Shown one piece after another: positions 16,820 through 25,559 of a DNA stretch of 64,000 nt. Both the position numbers and the translations under genes were made by a program. The stretch comes from JAXMEB01 sp046348545. Lineage in GTDB: Bacteria; Pseudomonadota; Gammaproteobacteria; Berkiellales; Berkiellaceae. The DNA lies in contig JAXMEB010000003.1 of assembly GCA_046348545.1 (NCBI GenBank), positions 620,001-684,000 of the forward strand. Direction: 5' to 3'. The notes beneath the pieces are model-generated. The model was not told where the DNA came from. It did not search any database and saw nothing but the letters and a program-made list of their open reading frames with translations. Position 1 is the stretch's first letter, and each line of letters opens with the position of its first letter.

Positions 16820-19111
16820 ATGAAGCGACTGGTTATCGTTGAATCACCAGCGAAAGCGAAAACAATTAAGAAATATCTGGGTAAAGGTTACCAAGTGCTT
16901 GCTTCCTATGGTCATGTGAGAGATTTGCTGCCTAAAGAAGGTTCTGTGGATCCGAGTAATGATTTTGCGATGCATTATGTCGTGATTGATAAAAATGCTA
17001 AGCATGTTCAGGCGATTGCAAAAGCACTAAAAGATAGTGATGAGCTCTTATTGGCGACGGACCCTGATCGCGAAGGTGAGGCGATTTCGTATCACGTTTG
17101 TGAGTTGATGAAAAACCAAGGTATTTTAGATAGTAAAGCGGTCAAGCGCGTGGTCTTTCATGAAATTACAAAGGGTGCCATTGTAGAGGCGATTGAACAT
17201 GCCAGAGAGCTGTCTATGGATCTCGTTAATGCACAGCAAGCTAGGCGTGCGCTCGATTTTTTAGTGGGCTTTAACTTATCTCCATTATTGTGGCGAAAAA
17301 TACGTCCAGGATTATCCGCTGGGCGCGTGCAGAGCCCTGCTCTTCGAATGATAGTGGAACGTGAGTTAGACATTGAAAAATTTACGCCTCAAGAATATTG
17401 GACAATTCATGCTGATTTATCGAAGGGCAAGATGGATTTTGAGGCCAAGCTTGTTGAATTTCATTCCGAAAAGTTAAAACAATTTTCGATAACCGATGAA
17501 GCGGTCGCGAATCATATGATTCAGGTTCTGAATCAGTCAGCGAATGGGCAACTGAAAATTGCTAAAATAGAGAAAAAGCAACGAAAGCGTAATCCAACCG
17601 CGCCCTTTACAACGTCCACACTTCAACAGGAAGCTTCTCGGAAGCTGGGATTTACGGCTGCCAGGACGATGAGGACGGCTCAACAACTCTATGAAGGTGT
17701 CGATATTGGGGAAGGTAGCGTTGGTCTCATCACTTATATGCGTACAGACTCTGTGAATTTAGCAGAGACCGCTATTGATGAGATCCGTGAGGTCATTGCA
17801 GAAAAATATGGGGCAGAAGATTTACCGAAAGAACCTTGTATTTATAAAACTAAAGCAAAAAATGCTCAGGAAGCACATGAAGCGATTCGGCCTACCAGCG
17901 CAAGGATTGATCCCGAACAGCTCACAAATTATTTAACCCCAGATCAATTAAAACTTTATACCCTAGTTTGGCAGCGAACCATCGCTTGTCAAATGCGTCA
18001 TGCCAGCATTGACACGGTATCGGTTGATTTTAGCTGCGGCCCAGGGAACACTTTTAGAGCGAATGGATCGTCTATCGCTGTGCCGGGTTTCTTAAAGGTT
18101 TATGAAGAAGGGAAAGATGATGCTAAGGGGGATGGCAAAGAGAAGATATTGCCACAGATGAAAGAGGGTGAAATCCTGCTGGTTAAAGAAATTAAAGGCG
18201 ATCAACATTTTACAGAACCACCGCCACGCTATTCGGAAGCAACTTTAGTAAAGACCATGGAAGAACATGGGATTGGTCGTCCTTCGACCTACGCGACCAT
18301 TATCAGCACGTTGCAGCATCGCGAATATACAACTTTAGAACAGCGTCGCTTTCATCCGACGGATGTCGGGCGAATTGTGAACCGTTTTTTAACTAATTAT
18401 TTTAAGCAATATGTTGACTATGGATTTACCGCGTCATTAGAAGATGATCTTGATGCTGTGGCCAGAGGGGAGCGTGCTTGGAAGCCATTGATGAAAGATT
18501 TTTGGGACCCCTTTATACATCTGGTGAAGGACATTGAGCAAAATGTGGCTCGCAAAGATGTCACGCAAGAGTTGATAGATGAAAATTGCCCACAATGCGC
18601 AGAGCAACTAGCAATTCGATTGGGTAAGCGAGGACGTTTTATTGGGTGCACAAAATTCCCAGATTGCGACTATACGCGATCATTAGAAGATCCGAATAAA
18701 ACGCAAACAGGCCCAGAAATTGTTGAAGGTCGTCAATGCCCATTGTGTCACTCAGCGCTTCATATCAAATCGGGCCGTTACGGCAAATTTATTGGCTGCA
18801 GCAGTTACCCAGATTGCAAACACATTGAACCATTGGAAAAGCCTGAAAATTCTGGCGTACAATGTCCTAAATGTAAAAAAGACAACATTTTGAAGCGTCG
18901 AGCACGCTCGGGTAAGATATTTTATTCTTGTGGAGGGTACCCAGATTGTCAATATGCGCTTTGGCATCCACCTCATAAAGATCCCTGCCCAGTTTGTCAT
19001 TGGCCTATAACGATGGTCAAAACGACCAAACGCAGTGGCACAGAGCATGTTTGTCCTCAAAAAGATTGTAAGTTCTCTGAGCCTTATGAAGAAGAGTCTC
19101 CTGTCGAATAG
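16820..19111 (+). CDS. topA: DNA topoisomerase I
   Basis: Type IA topoisomerase that relaxes negative supercoils. The Toprim domain is at the N-terminus (VIVESPAKAKTIKKYLG, then DPDREGEAI with metal-ligand acids). The active-site Tyr is Tyr306 in GLITYMRTDS. The C-terminus, from about residue 585, has four zinc-ribbon-type modules, beginning CPQC, CPLC, CPKC and CPVC and with paired Cys further on, that bind single-stranded DNA. Length of 763 is typical for the short gammaproteobacterial form. It has its own transcript after the smg terminator. Confidence 0.97.
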   Translation: MKRLVIVESPAKAKTIKKYLGKGYQVLASYGHVRDLLPKEGSVDPSNDFAMHYVVIDKNAKHVQAIAKALKDSDELLLATDPDREGEAISYHVCELMKNQGILDSKAVKRVVFHEITKGAIVEAIEHARELSMDLVNAQQARRALDFLVGFNLSPLLWRKIRPGLSAGRVQSPALRMIVERELDIEKFTPQEYWTIHADLSKGKMDFEAKLVEFHSEKLKQFSITDEAVANHMIQVLNQSANGQLKIAKIEKKQRKRNPTAPFTTSTLQQEASRKLGFTAARTMRTAQQLYEGVDIGEGSVGLITYMRTDSVNLAETAIDEIREVIAEKYGAEDLPKEPCIYKTKAKNAQEAHEAIRPTSARIDPEQLTNYLTPDQLKLYTLVWQRTIACQMRHASIDTVSVDFSCGPGNTFRANGSSIAVPGFLKVYEEGKDDAKGDGKEKILPQMKEGEILLVKEIKGDQHFTEPPPRYSEATLVKTMEEHGIGRPSTYATIISTLQHREYTTLEQRRFHPTDVGRIVNRFLTNYFKQYVDYGFTASLEDDLDAVARGERAWKPLMKDFWDPFIHLVKDIEQNVARKDVTQELIDENCPQCAEQLAIRLGKRGRFIGCTKFPDCDYTRSLEDPNKTQTGPEIVEGRQCPLCHSALHIKSGRYGKFIGCSSYPDCKHIEPLEKPENSGVQCPKCKKDNILKRRARSGKIFYSCGGYPDCQYALWHPPHKDPCPVCHWPITMVKTTKRSGTEHVCPQKDCKFSEPYEEESPVE

Positions 19112-19138
19112 TTGTATTAGGAAGTCGAGAGGTTGTTT

Positions 19139-19690
19139 ATGCGAGATCTCCAAAAAGCCTTGTTGGTTCTACAGCAAGGCGGCATCATTGCTTATCCCAC
19201 TGAGGCTGTATTTGGCTTGGGCTGTGATCCATCGCAGCCAGCAGCAGTGGCGTCGGTCATTCATTTAAAGCGACGTGATCCGAGCAAGGGGTTGATTTTG
19301 ATTGCACACACTTTTGAGTGTTTACAATCTTACATTGATATTAGTATGGTCCCCCCAGATCATCTTAAGCAGATTTTAGCATCCTGGCCGGGGCCTTATA
19401 CCTGGATTTTTCCGACTAAGGCGAGCGTTTCTCCTTTATTGACCGGGCGGTTTAATAGTCTGGCTGTTCGAGTAACCGCACATCCGATTGCGCGAGGATT
19501 GTGTGAAGGATTTGGTGGCCCAATCGTTTCGACGAGCGCGAATCCTGAAGGCTTGCCGCCTGCGAAGACGAGAACAGAGGTGGAGGCGTATTTTGGTCAT
19601 CAATGCGAGGTTGTAGATGATCAAATCGGCGATTTAGCTCAACCGACAGCCATTCGAGATGCATTAACTCTAGCGTATGTCAGACGATAA
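19139..19690 (+). CDS. tsaC: Threonylcarbamoyl-AMP synthase TsaC/YrdC
   Basis: Makes threonylcarbamoyl-AMP from threonine, bicarbonate and ATP for the universal t6A37 tRNA modification. It shows IIAYPTEAVFGLGCDP, KRRDPSKGLILI, SWPGPYTWIFP, RVTAHPIARGL and IVSTSANPEGLPP, all YrdC-fold landmarks. The ATG at 19139 is preferred over a TTG two codons upstream because GAGAGG lies six bases before it. 183 residues is the short TsaC form without a Sua5 domain. topA-tsaC is a common gammaproteobacterial neighbourhood. Confidence 0.95.
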   Translation: MRDLQKALLVLQQGGIIAYPTEAVFGLGCDPSQPAAVASVIHLKRRDPSKGLILIAHTFECLQSYIDISMVPPDHLKQILASWPGPYTWIFPTKASVSPLLTGRFNSLAVRVTAHPIARGLCEGFGGPIVSTSANPEGLPPAKTRTEVEAYFGHQCEVVDDQIGDLAQPTAIRDALTLAYVRR

Positions 19691-19708
19691 ATAGAGCCGA
19701 TACGAGCT

Positions 19709-20899
19709 TTAAACATTTTTATTGTTAATAATCAGGTTAAATATAGTCTTAATTTTTCTGTAATTGAATACCTGAAAAGACCTAATGTTTTGTTCTTGAT
19801 TGCCGGCATAAAGCAGGAATCCTGTTTGGCAGCGATCGCCTGCTATTTTCTGAAAATAATCTAAACCCTTTAAAAAATCCATATTGAAGGTTTGAGAAGA
19901 TTTTATTTCAATCGGAGTTAAATGAGTTCCAGTTTTGAACAATAAATCAATTTCGTTTTGATTGCTATCCCTAAAATAATAAAAATCAGGTTGAATACCT
20001 TGATTTAAACTATTTTTGACAAACTCTGTGACAATCAAATTTTCGACCAAATTACCCCGAAGAGGGTCCCGTGCAACTTGCTCTAGAGAAAAAATACCTA
20101 GCAAGTAGGTTGCTAAGCCAACATCAGTGAAATAAAGTTTTGGTGATTTGATAACTCGTTTGCCAAAATTTTCAAAATAAGGCTGTAGTCTTATGATCAA
20201 AAATGAGGCTTCTAGTATAGATAACCAGTGGTTAACGGTGTGATAGGAAATGCCTAGTTCATTGCTAAGGTTGTGAGCGTTAAAGATTTGACCAATCCGA
20301 CCCGCGCAAAGTTTAACAAAATTTTGAAAAAGACTCAGATCTTGAACATTTACCATTTTTCTAACATCTCGCTCGATGTAGGTTTGAATGTAATCACGAT
20401 AGAATTTTGTTGGATTAATATGATCCTTATAAACTCTCGGGTACAGCCCTGTAATCAGGTATTCATCCAATGAATATTGAACTTCATGAGATTGAAGCTC
20501 GGAGATTGAAAAAGGGAGTAACTTCAAGATAGCAGTTCTACCTGCGAGTGATTGGGCGATCGATTCATGTAAAGCAAGTTGATGACTGCCAGTCAAAATA
20601 AACATGCCTTTGCGATTTTGCTCGTCAACAATGCCTTGTATATAGGAAAGCATTTCAGGCAACCTTTGGATTTCATCGAGTATTGCCCCGTCGGGCAATT
20701 TTTCGAGAAAAGCGCGAGGATCGTTTTGAGCAAATTGACGGTCATCTGGGTTTTCAAGGCTTATATAAGGCTTATTGGGGAATACAGTTTTAACGAGGGT
20801 CGTTTTCCCTGATTGTCTAGGACCTAAGAGTGTGAGGACTGGGTAACTTGATGCCATTGAGTATAGTTCTTGGCTTAAATCCCGATTAATCAATTCCAT
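19709..20899 (-). CDS. AAA+ ATPase with DUF4143 domain
   Basis: A 396-residue member of the AAA_14/DUF4143 family. Walker A is GPRQSGKTT at 26-34, Walker B is AILDEIQRLPE, and sensor-like FILTGSHQ follows. The C-terminal half (YFTDVGLATYLLGI, LVENLIVTEFVKN, and NEIDLLFK, TPIEIKSSQT) is the DUF4143 part, which resembles a PD-(D/E)xK nuclease fold with the E-I-K signature. Family members are common, often in accessory DNA, and their role is unsettled. It is AT-richer than its neighbours and flanked on its 5' side by a repeat-dense gap, which suggests horizontal acquisition. Confidence 0.9.
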   Translation of the reverse strand: MELINRDLSQELYSMASSYPVLTLLGPRQSGKTTLVKTVFPNKPYISLENPDDRQFAQNDPRAFLEKLPDGAILDEIQRLPEMLSYIQGIVDEQNRKGMFILTGSHQLALHESIAQSLAGRTAILKLLPFSISELQSHEVQYSLDEYLITGLYPRVYKDHINPTKFYRDYIQTYIERDVRKMVNVQDLSLFQNFVKLCAGRIGQIFNAHNLSNELGISYHTVNHWLSILEASFLIIRLQPYFENFGKRVIKSPKLYFTDVGLATYLLGIFSLEQVARDPLRGNLVENLIVTEFVKNSLNQGIQPDFYYFRDSNQNEIDLLFKTGTHLTPIEIKSSQTFNMDFLKGLDYFQKIAGDRCQTGFLLYAGNQEQNIRSFQVFNYRKIKTIFNLIINNKNV

Positions 20900-20958
20900 A
20901 CATAAAGACCGACAATGTTAACTTCATGATTATAATGTATATTCTAGCAGACAGGACT

Positions 20959-21001
20959 AATTTATGCAAAATAGAAATCAGAGTTCTAATTTGCATAAAT
21001 T
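20959..21001. repeat. 18-bp dyad upstream of the DUF4143 ATPase
   Basis: AATTTATGCAAAATAGAA at 20959-20976 and its near-perfect inverse at 20984-21001 (one mismatch) are separated by seven bases. It lies 60 bases before the ATPase start codon. It could be an operator or part of an RNA hairpin. A further inverted repeat (ATATCAGATAT and its inverse) spans 21036-21080. Confidence 0.55.
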
Positions 21002-21077
21002 TATCCAAATTCAAGGGCGCGCCTCTACTCCCAAAATATCAGATATATAAGGTATATATTCCTTGGATATCTGATGA

Positions 21078-21205
21078 TATACCCTTCACAGCTGAATTTT
21101 CGGGGTTGTTACCTTCGCGATTCTCACCGCAGTCATGTACTTTGTGTACACTCCCGCGTCTCGAACGCTCGGCGCCTACCCGAAAAATCATCTGTTGTGG
21201 GTATA
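21078..21205 (+). repeat. Family A dispersed repeat, full copy
   Basis: Full 128-bp element, listed here in the orientation that begins TATACCCTTCACAGCTGAA and ends GATGATTTTTCGGG-type sequence on the complementary strand. Terminal inverted repeats are imperfect: TATACCC-TTCACAG against TATACCC-ACAACAG, both running into TTTTCGGG. The centre has CGCAG, GTAC, TTTG, GTAC and CTGCG in nested inverted order. No protein is encoded; frames running through it (for example 20926-21312) are not genes. Confidence 0.85.
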
Positions 21206-21267
21206 TAAGAATATACACGATGGCATTAGGGCGTGTTGACATTTCGTCGCTCCGCACTAAGCCTACG

Positions 21268-21288
21268 TGCCGCGGCTTGTCCGCGGCA
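21268..21288. repeat. Strong GC-rich hairpin
   Basis: TGCCGCGG and CCGCGGCA pair around a CTTGT loop. It lies between two family A copies in the 662-bp gene-free interval 20900-21561, which otherwise holds only repeats. Nearby TAGGGCGTGTTGACA at about 21230 resembles TAGGGCGTGTCC on the minus strand near 60755, so both may be remnants of an insertion-sequence end. Confidence 0.5.
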
Positions 21289-21314
21289 TCCAGTTACGAG
21301 CAGATTTCTTGATA

Positions 21315-21473
21315 TATACGCTTCGCGACTGAATTTTAGGTTTTTGCTTGTCCGTCCGTAGCTCGCAAGAGCGTAGGCGGATTGGCTGCGCTTATCTCGC
21401 AACACTATTTTTCATACACTCCTCTCGCTCGAGAGCTTGCCGCCGCACTTAAAAATCATTCGCTGTGGGTATA
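21315..21473 (+). repeat. Family A repeat, diverged long copy
   Basis: Ends match the family (TATACGCTTCGCGACTGAA on the left, ATCATTCGCTGTGGGTATA on the right), but the centre is replaced and lengthened. It contains the module GCTTGTCCGTCCGTAGCTCG, which also occurs in the copy at 35215-35411 and in the family B copy at 58355-58523. Length 159 bp. Confidence 0.75.
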
Positions 21474-21561
21474 TCTTTCCCTACACTAGTTTGGGGGAAT
21501 TTTTAGACTTATTATGAGCCCCTCAAGTCCCAATTTATCCCTTCTATCGACCCCCCATTGA

Positions 21562-21927
21562 TCAGTTATCCAGCCAAATGTAGTCTTTGCTCTTCTTTAA
21601 ATTCAACTTAAATAGGATATGTGTATGACCCCTTAACAATGGGCTGCGATTTTCAAGATGTGACCTTAGCTCAGCTGATTGCACTTCGTTTAAAGCACTT
21701 TCTGAACCACCATTTTCGGGTTTCAACTTACCAAAACCATAATCATTAAGGTGACGAGTAACTGATGCTTCATGGATACGTAGGGCTTGAGATATCATCT
21801 CGACTGACCAACCCTCTGAACGTAATAAAACCGCTTTGATGCGGTCACGCTCTTTTCCATCTTTGCAGATCTTGTGACGGCGCTCTAAAGTGGCTTTTTC
21901 TTTTTGGGTCAGTGTAAATTTATTCAT
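21562..21927 (-). pseudogene. IS630-type transposase, N-terminal fragment
   Basis: About 121 codons from the likely ATG at 21927. Residues 10-70 (KEKATLERRHKICKDGKERD, then RIKAVLLRSEGWSVEMIS and ASVTRHLNDYG) match the helix-turn-helix start of IS630-family transposases. After LRSHLENRSP the sequence no longer follows the family, and the DDE catalytic domain (a further 200 residues) is missing. I see no continuation in other frames to 21480 and no flanking TA-ended inverted repeats. It is a decayed insertion sequence, not an active one. Confidence 0.75.
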
Positions 21928-22050
21928 CACACCAAGTCTGATCCCATTTATATAAAATTCCAAGCATCTTCATTGATCACGGGTATATAACATTCGAAAT
22001 AGGTCCCCTATGTTCATTTTTTTGATACTCTTAATAGATATGAAAGGAAG

Positions 22051-23367
22051 ATGGCATTTAACATGACCCAAGAGGAAACACCCAAGCCAGCGGATAGCGC
22101 AGATGGGCATCCCGAACAGTCTGCAAAATCTAAGCGTAAAATCGTGGTGAGTCATACACCTTTAAAGGGTAAACACACCGAGGATGCCATTCAGTTTGGG
22201 CCACAGAAGGCTGAATCACCTCGCCCGGTATTTGATGAAGAGGCATTGCTGCATCCTGCTGCTGCTATGCATGCAGCAACTGAGCCAACCTTCAAACCTA
22301 TTGAAAAGCCAACCCTAGATGAGGAACCAGCACCTTTGCCACCATCGAGACAAGGGTTGCCTTTATTTTTTAGCTTTATGGCACTCATAGCCGTGATCAT
22401 TTTTGGATATGTGGGTACGCCTCTATATTTCCAGTTGAAGAGTCTGCTTCCCGAAAACGGAGAAGGCGGTATCAAAAACATCCAAGTATCAGCAAAAGAG
22501 CAAGCGGCCACCTTGAAGCAATTACAGGCTGAGCTCGCGTCTAGCAAGGAAATGACGACAGAACTAAAAACGGCACAGGCAACACAACTTACTCAGATTC
22601 AGACCGAGCTTAAAACCACCCAAGATCGCATCCTGCAAGTGGCAGGACGGACCGATGAAGGTTGGATATTAGCAGAAGCGCAATATCTCGTACGAATGGC
22701 TAGAGAGCGCCTCATCGCATTACAAGACGTTGAGACAGCGATGAAGCAATTAAATGCAGCCGATGAAAGAGTCAAGCGGCTCAATGATCCAGGACTAGTC
22801 GCTGTAAGAGAAGCGATTGCAAAAGATGTGACGGCTTTGAAGTCAATTCAACGGCCTGATCGAGAGGGTCTGTGGTTGGCGTTAAATCGTATGGAATCAC
22901 AAATATCAGCGTTGGCTCTAGTGACCCCTAAATTATCACAGGCTTCAGACGTGATTGTTGCAGAAGATGCGTCAAGTCCACTTTGGAAGAAGGCTTTAAC
23001 ACGTTCTTGGCAGGAGATTAAAAGTTTAATTCGAGTCCGGCATCATGATGGCGCTATTCACCTGCCCATTTTGTCTGAAAAAGAGGGCGCTGCTTTAAAA
23101 CATGCCATTCAATTGCAATTGAGTGAGGCGCGTTTAGCGCTATTACAAGGTAATGCTTTACTCTATCAAGATAGCCTGAAAACACTGAAAAACTGGTTGA
23201 CCTTATATTACGAATCAGGTTCTGAGCGAGCTGCCATTGAAGGGGAGCTCAATCAATTGAGCGCGGCGACGATTACCTTTCAAGTCCCTGATTTGGAAGA
23301 AAGTTTGAATGCCGTGAATTCAGCTTTGGTTCGAACCGATCGTGCTCTGATGCCGGAGGCGCGCTAA
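22051..23367 (+). CDS. hemX: HemX membrane protein
   Basis: A 438-residue inner-membrane protein of the HemX family (often misnamed uroporphyrinogen-III methyltransferase). The N-terminal 100 residues are polar and Pro/Glu-rich. One membrane helix is at about 105-125 (LPLFFSFMALIAVIIFGYVG), then comes a coiled coil at about 145-190 and a helical periplasmic domain. The start at 22051 has AAGGAAG very close; the ATG at 22063 is an alternative. Its stop overlaps the hemY start (TAATG). The usual hemC and hemD partners are not next to it here. Confidence 0.92.
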   Translation: MAFNMTQEETPKPADSADGHPEQSAKSKRKIVVSHTPLKGKHTEDAIQFGPQKAESPRPVFDEEALLHPAAAMHAATEPTFKPIEKPTLDEEPAPLPPSRQGLPLFFSFMALIAVIIFGYVGTPLYFQLKSLLPENGEGGIKNIQVSAKEQAATLKQLQAELASSKEMTTELKTAQATQLTQIQTELKTTQDRILQVAGRTDEGWILAEAQYLVRMARERLIALQDVETAMKQLNAADERVKRLNDPGLVAVREAIAKDVTALKSIQRPDREGLWLALNRMESQISALALVTPKLSQASDVIVAEDASSPLWKKALTRSWQEIKSLIRVRHHDGAIHLPILSEKEGAALKHAIQLQLSEARLALLQGNALLYQDSLKTLKNWLTLYYESGSERAAIEGELNQLSAATITFQVPDLEESLNAVNSALVRTDRALMPEAR

Positions 23368-24611
23368 TGTTACGTTTAATTGGAATCTTCCTCGTGCTAA
23401 GCGTTGCAGCGATGCTGGGGTTGGGGATGCATGGTGACACTGGATTGGTTCTCTTGGCTTGGGGGCGCACAACGGTTGAGATGCCCATCTGGTTGGCAGG
23501 TGTGATTATTTTAATAAGTTTTGCGTTATTTTATTTGGGTGTTCGATTATTTAAATTGATGCTTGGTTGGCCTAGATGGTGGGCAGGTTTTAGTCACATG
23601 AGGCGAAAACGTAAAGCATTATCGATGACGAATCAAGGCTTCATTGAATTAGCCGAAGGCAATTGGCTTCAAGCAGAGCGTGATTTAATTCGCAGTGCAT
23701 TTGAGAGTGAATTGCCTGTTTTGAATTATCTGGGTGCTGCTGAAGCGGCACAAGCACAAGGCGCACACCAGCGTCGAGATAAATATTTGAAATTAGCGAG
23801 CCATACCAAAGGGAGTGAATTAGCCGTTGGACTTAAAGCTGCTGAATTTGAGCTCAATCATGGACAAGTTGATCAGGCTCTAGATCGTTTAGATGATTTG
23901 AAAAGGCTTGCACCGAGACACCCTGTTGTTCTCAATCTTTTGAAAAGAGCGTACAGTTTGAAACAAGATTGGAAGAGTTTATTAGCGCTGTTACCTTCTC
24001 TGAAAAAATATGCCTTTGTAGATGAGGTCGCGCATTCTGAATTAGAGCGTCAAATTTATGTCTCGATCTTAAATGCAACACGGGCGGGCTCAGATCCTAA
24101 AGCACTGATCGCTGTTTGGGAGAATATGCCCACCGTTTATCAACAAGATCCTTATTTTGTTTTGGTGTACGTGGAAGCGCTCGCGCTACATAAACAATAT
24201 GAGCTATCAGAAAAAGTGCTCAGAAGAGCGATTGCACATTATTGGCAAGAGCAATGGGTTCGATTATATGGTCTGATTGAACACTTGTACCCGGCTCGCT
24301 CACTTTCTGCTGCGGAAGAATGGATTAAGGCCCATGCTGAATCGGCTGTTTTATTTTTAACGTTAGGTCGCCTGGCCATGAAAGCGGAACAATGGGGTAA
24401 AGCCGAACGTTACCTCGAGGTTAGCTTGTCATTAATGCCGGAACCAGACGTCTATGCTGAGATGGGCCGACTCTACGAACGTCTCGAAAGGCTAGAACAA
24501 AGTCAGGATTGTTATCGTAAGGGGCTCTTAATGGCCTCTCGGCATGAAGCACTTGGTCGAGTGATTGCACCTGTGATACGCTCTTCGGTTAATGCAGAAT
24601 CAACAGGTTAG
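23367..24611 (+). CDS. hemY: HemY-type TPR membrane protein
   Basis: A 414-residue protein with two N-terminal membrane helices (about 3-22 and 42-62) and a C-terminal array of tetratricopeptide-type helices, for example AEGNWLQAERDLIRSA and AEQWGKAERYLEVSLSLMP. This is the gammaproteobacterial HemY family encoded after hemX, unrelated to the HemY protoporphyrinogen oxidase of Gram-positive bacteria. Its role in porphyrin metabolism is not well defined. It is translationally coupled to hemX by a TAATG overlap and followed nine bases later by fpr. Confidence 0.92.
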   Translation: MLRLIGIFLVLSVAAMLGLGMHGDTGLVLLAWGRTTVEMPIWLAGVIILISFALFYLGVRLFKLMLGWPRWWAGFSHMRRKRKALSMTNQGFIELAEGNWLQAERDLIRSAFESELPVLNYLGAAEAAQAQGAHQRRDKYLKLASHTKGSELAVGLKAAEFELNHGQVDQALDRLDDLKRLAPRHPVVLNLLKRAYSLKQDWKSLLALLPSLKKYAFVDEVAHSELERQIYVSILNATRAGSDPKALIAVWENMPTVYQQDPYFVLVYVEALALHKQYELSEKVLRRAIAHYWQEQWVRLYGLIEHLYPARSLSAAEEWIKAHAESAVLFLTLGRLAMKAEQWGKAERYLEVSLSLMPEPDVYAEMGRLYERLERLEQSQDCYRKGLLMASRHEALGRVIAPVIRSSVNAESTG

Positions 24612-24619
24612 CCAACTTT

Positions 24620-25366
24620 ATGCAATGGGTCGAAGGTCGGGTACGCTCCCTCAGGCAATGGGCGAAAGGTCTCTATTCTGTCTATATTGATGCCGATGTG
24701 CCGGTCTTTACAGCGGGTCAGTTTACACAAATTGGCTTAGATATTGAGGGTAAACGAATTGGTCGGCCCTATTCATTTGTCAGTGCGCCTGAAGAGCGTC
24801 CACTAGAATTCATTTTTGTCGTCGTGCCGGAGGGATTGTTGACCTTGGCCTTAGAGAAATTGAAGCCCGGTGATCCGATTTCTGTTTTAGCGCGACCCGC
24901 GGGTCTTTTTACCCTAAAAGAAGTCCCTGAAGGCAAGCATTTATGGCTGTTAGCAACGGGAACAGCCCTCGGTGTTTTCTTATCCATTTTAAAGACGGAA
25001 ACACCGTGGAATCGATTTGAAAAGATCACCTTGGTTCATGGGGTGAGGCAAGTTTCGAATTTAACCCATCAAGATATCATTGGATCTTGGCAAGAAAAAT
25101 ACCCTGAACGATTCAAGTATATTCCATTTGCTAGCCGAGATAAGGCTGAAGGTGTTCTTGAAGGACGTATTCCGAATGCGATTCAAGCGGGTCTATTAGA
25201 GGAGAAAGCAGGCCTAAAATTTTCGCCTGATGATTCTCAAGTGATGATTTGTGGGAATCCCGCGATGATTGTAGATACACAGGCGGCATTGCTTGAAAAG
25301 GGTCTGAAAAAGAATTTAAGGCGCGATCCGGGTCATATTACGATTGAGAATTACTGGAAAGAATAA
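24620..25366 (+). CDS. fpr: Ferredoxin/flavodoxin-NADP+ reductase
   Basis: FAD enzyme that moves electrons between NADPH and ferredoxin or flavodoxin. The 248 residues equal the E. coli Fpr length. FAD contact motif RPYSFVSAP, the nucleotide motif GTALGVFLSIL, VMICGNPAMIVDTQAAL and the C-terminal IENYWKE are all present. It starts nine bases after hemY, so hemX-hemY-fpr is probably one transcript. A family A repeat begins 45 bases after its stop. Confidence 0.95.
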   Translation: MQWVEGRVRSLRQWAKGLYSVYIDADVPVFTAGQFTQIGLDIEGKRIGRPYSFVSAPEERPLEFIFVVVPEGLLTLALEKLKPGDPISVLARPAGLFTLKEVPEGKHLWLLATGTALGVFLSILKTETPWNRFEKITLVHGVRQVSNLTHQDIIGSWQEKYPERFKYIPFASRDKAEGVLEGRIPNAIQAGLLEEKAGLKFSPDDSQVMICGNPAMIVDTQAALLEKGLKKNLRRDPGHITIENYWKE

Positions 25367-25411
25367 GATATTAGTTGCCCTGCTTTCTTTTGTGCCTGAT
25401 ATTCTGTAGAG

Positions 25412-25539
25412 TATACCCACAACAGATGATTTTTCGGGTAGGCGCCGAGCGTTCGAGACGCAGGAGTGTACACAAAGTACATGACTGCGATGAGAATCGC
25501 GAAGGCAACAACCCCGAAAATTCAGCTGTGAAGGGTATA
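25412..25539 (-). repeat. Family A dispersed repeat, full copy (inverted)
   Basis: 128-bp copy in the opposite orientation to 21078-21205, starting TATACCCACAACAGATGA and ending CAGCTGTGAAGGGTATA. It differs from the 60508 copy at only a few positions. It separates fpr from the Ulp1-like gene, whose start is 20 bases beyond its end. Confidence 0.88.
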
Positions 25540-25559
25540 AAACTTTATTTACAGAAAGT

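Noticed and set aside
20926..21312. Open frames across family A repeats (also near 25375, 27508, 27692, 27721 and 35229)
   Set aside because: Frames are kept by the repeat sequence itself and occur in both orientations; different copies do not share the same frame or start.
22051..24611. HemX as an active uroporphyrinogen-III methyltransferase and HemY as protoporphyrinogen oxidase
   Set aside because: No SAM-binding methyltransferase motifs or FAD motif are present; these are the membrane proteins that share only the gene names.
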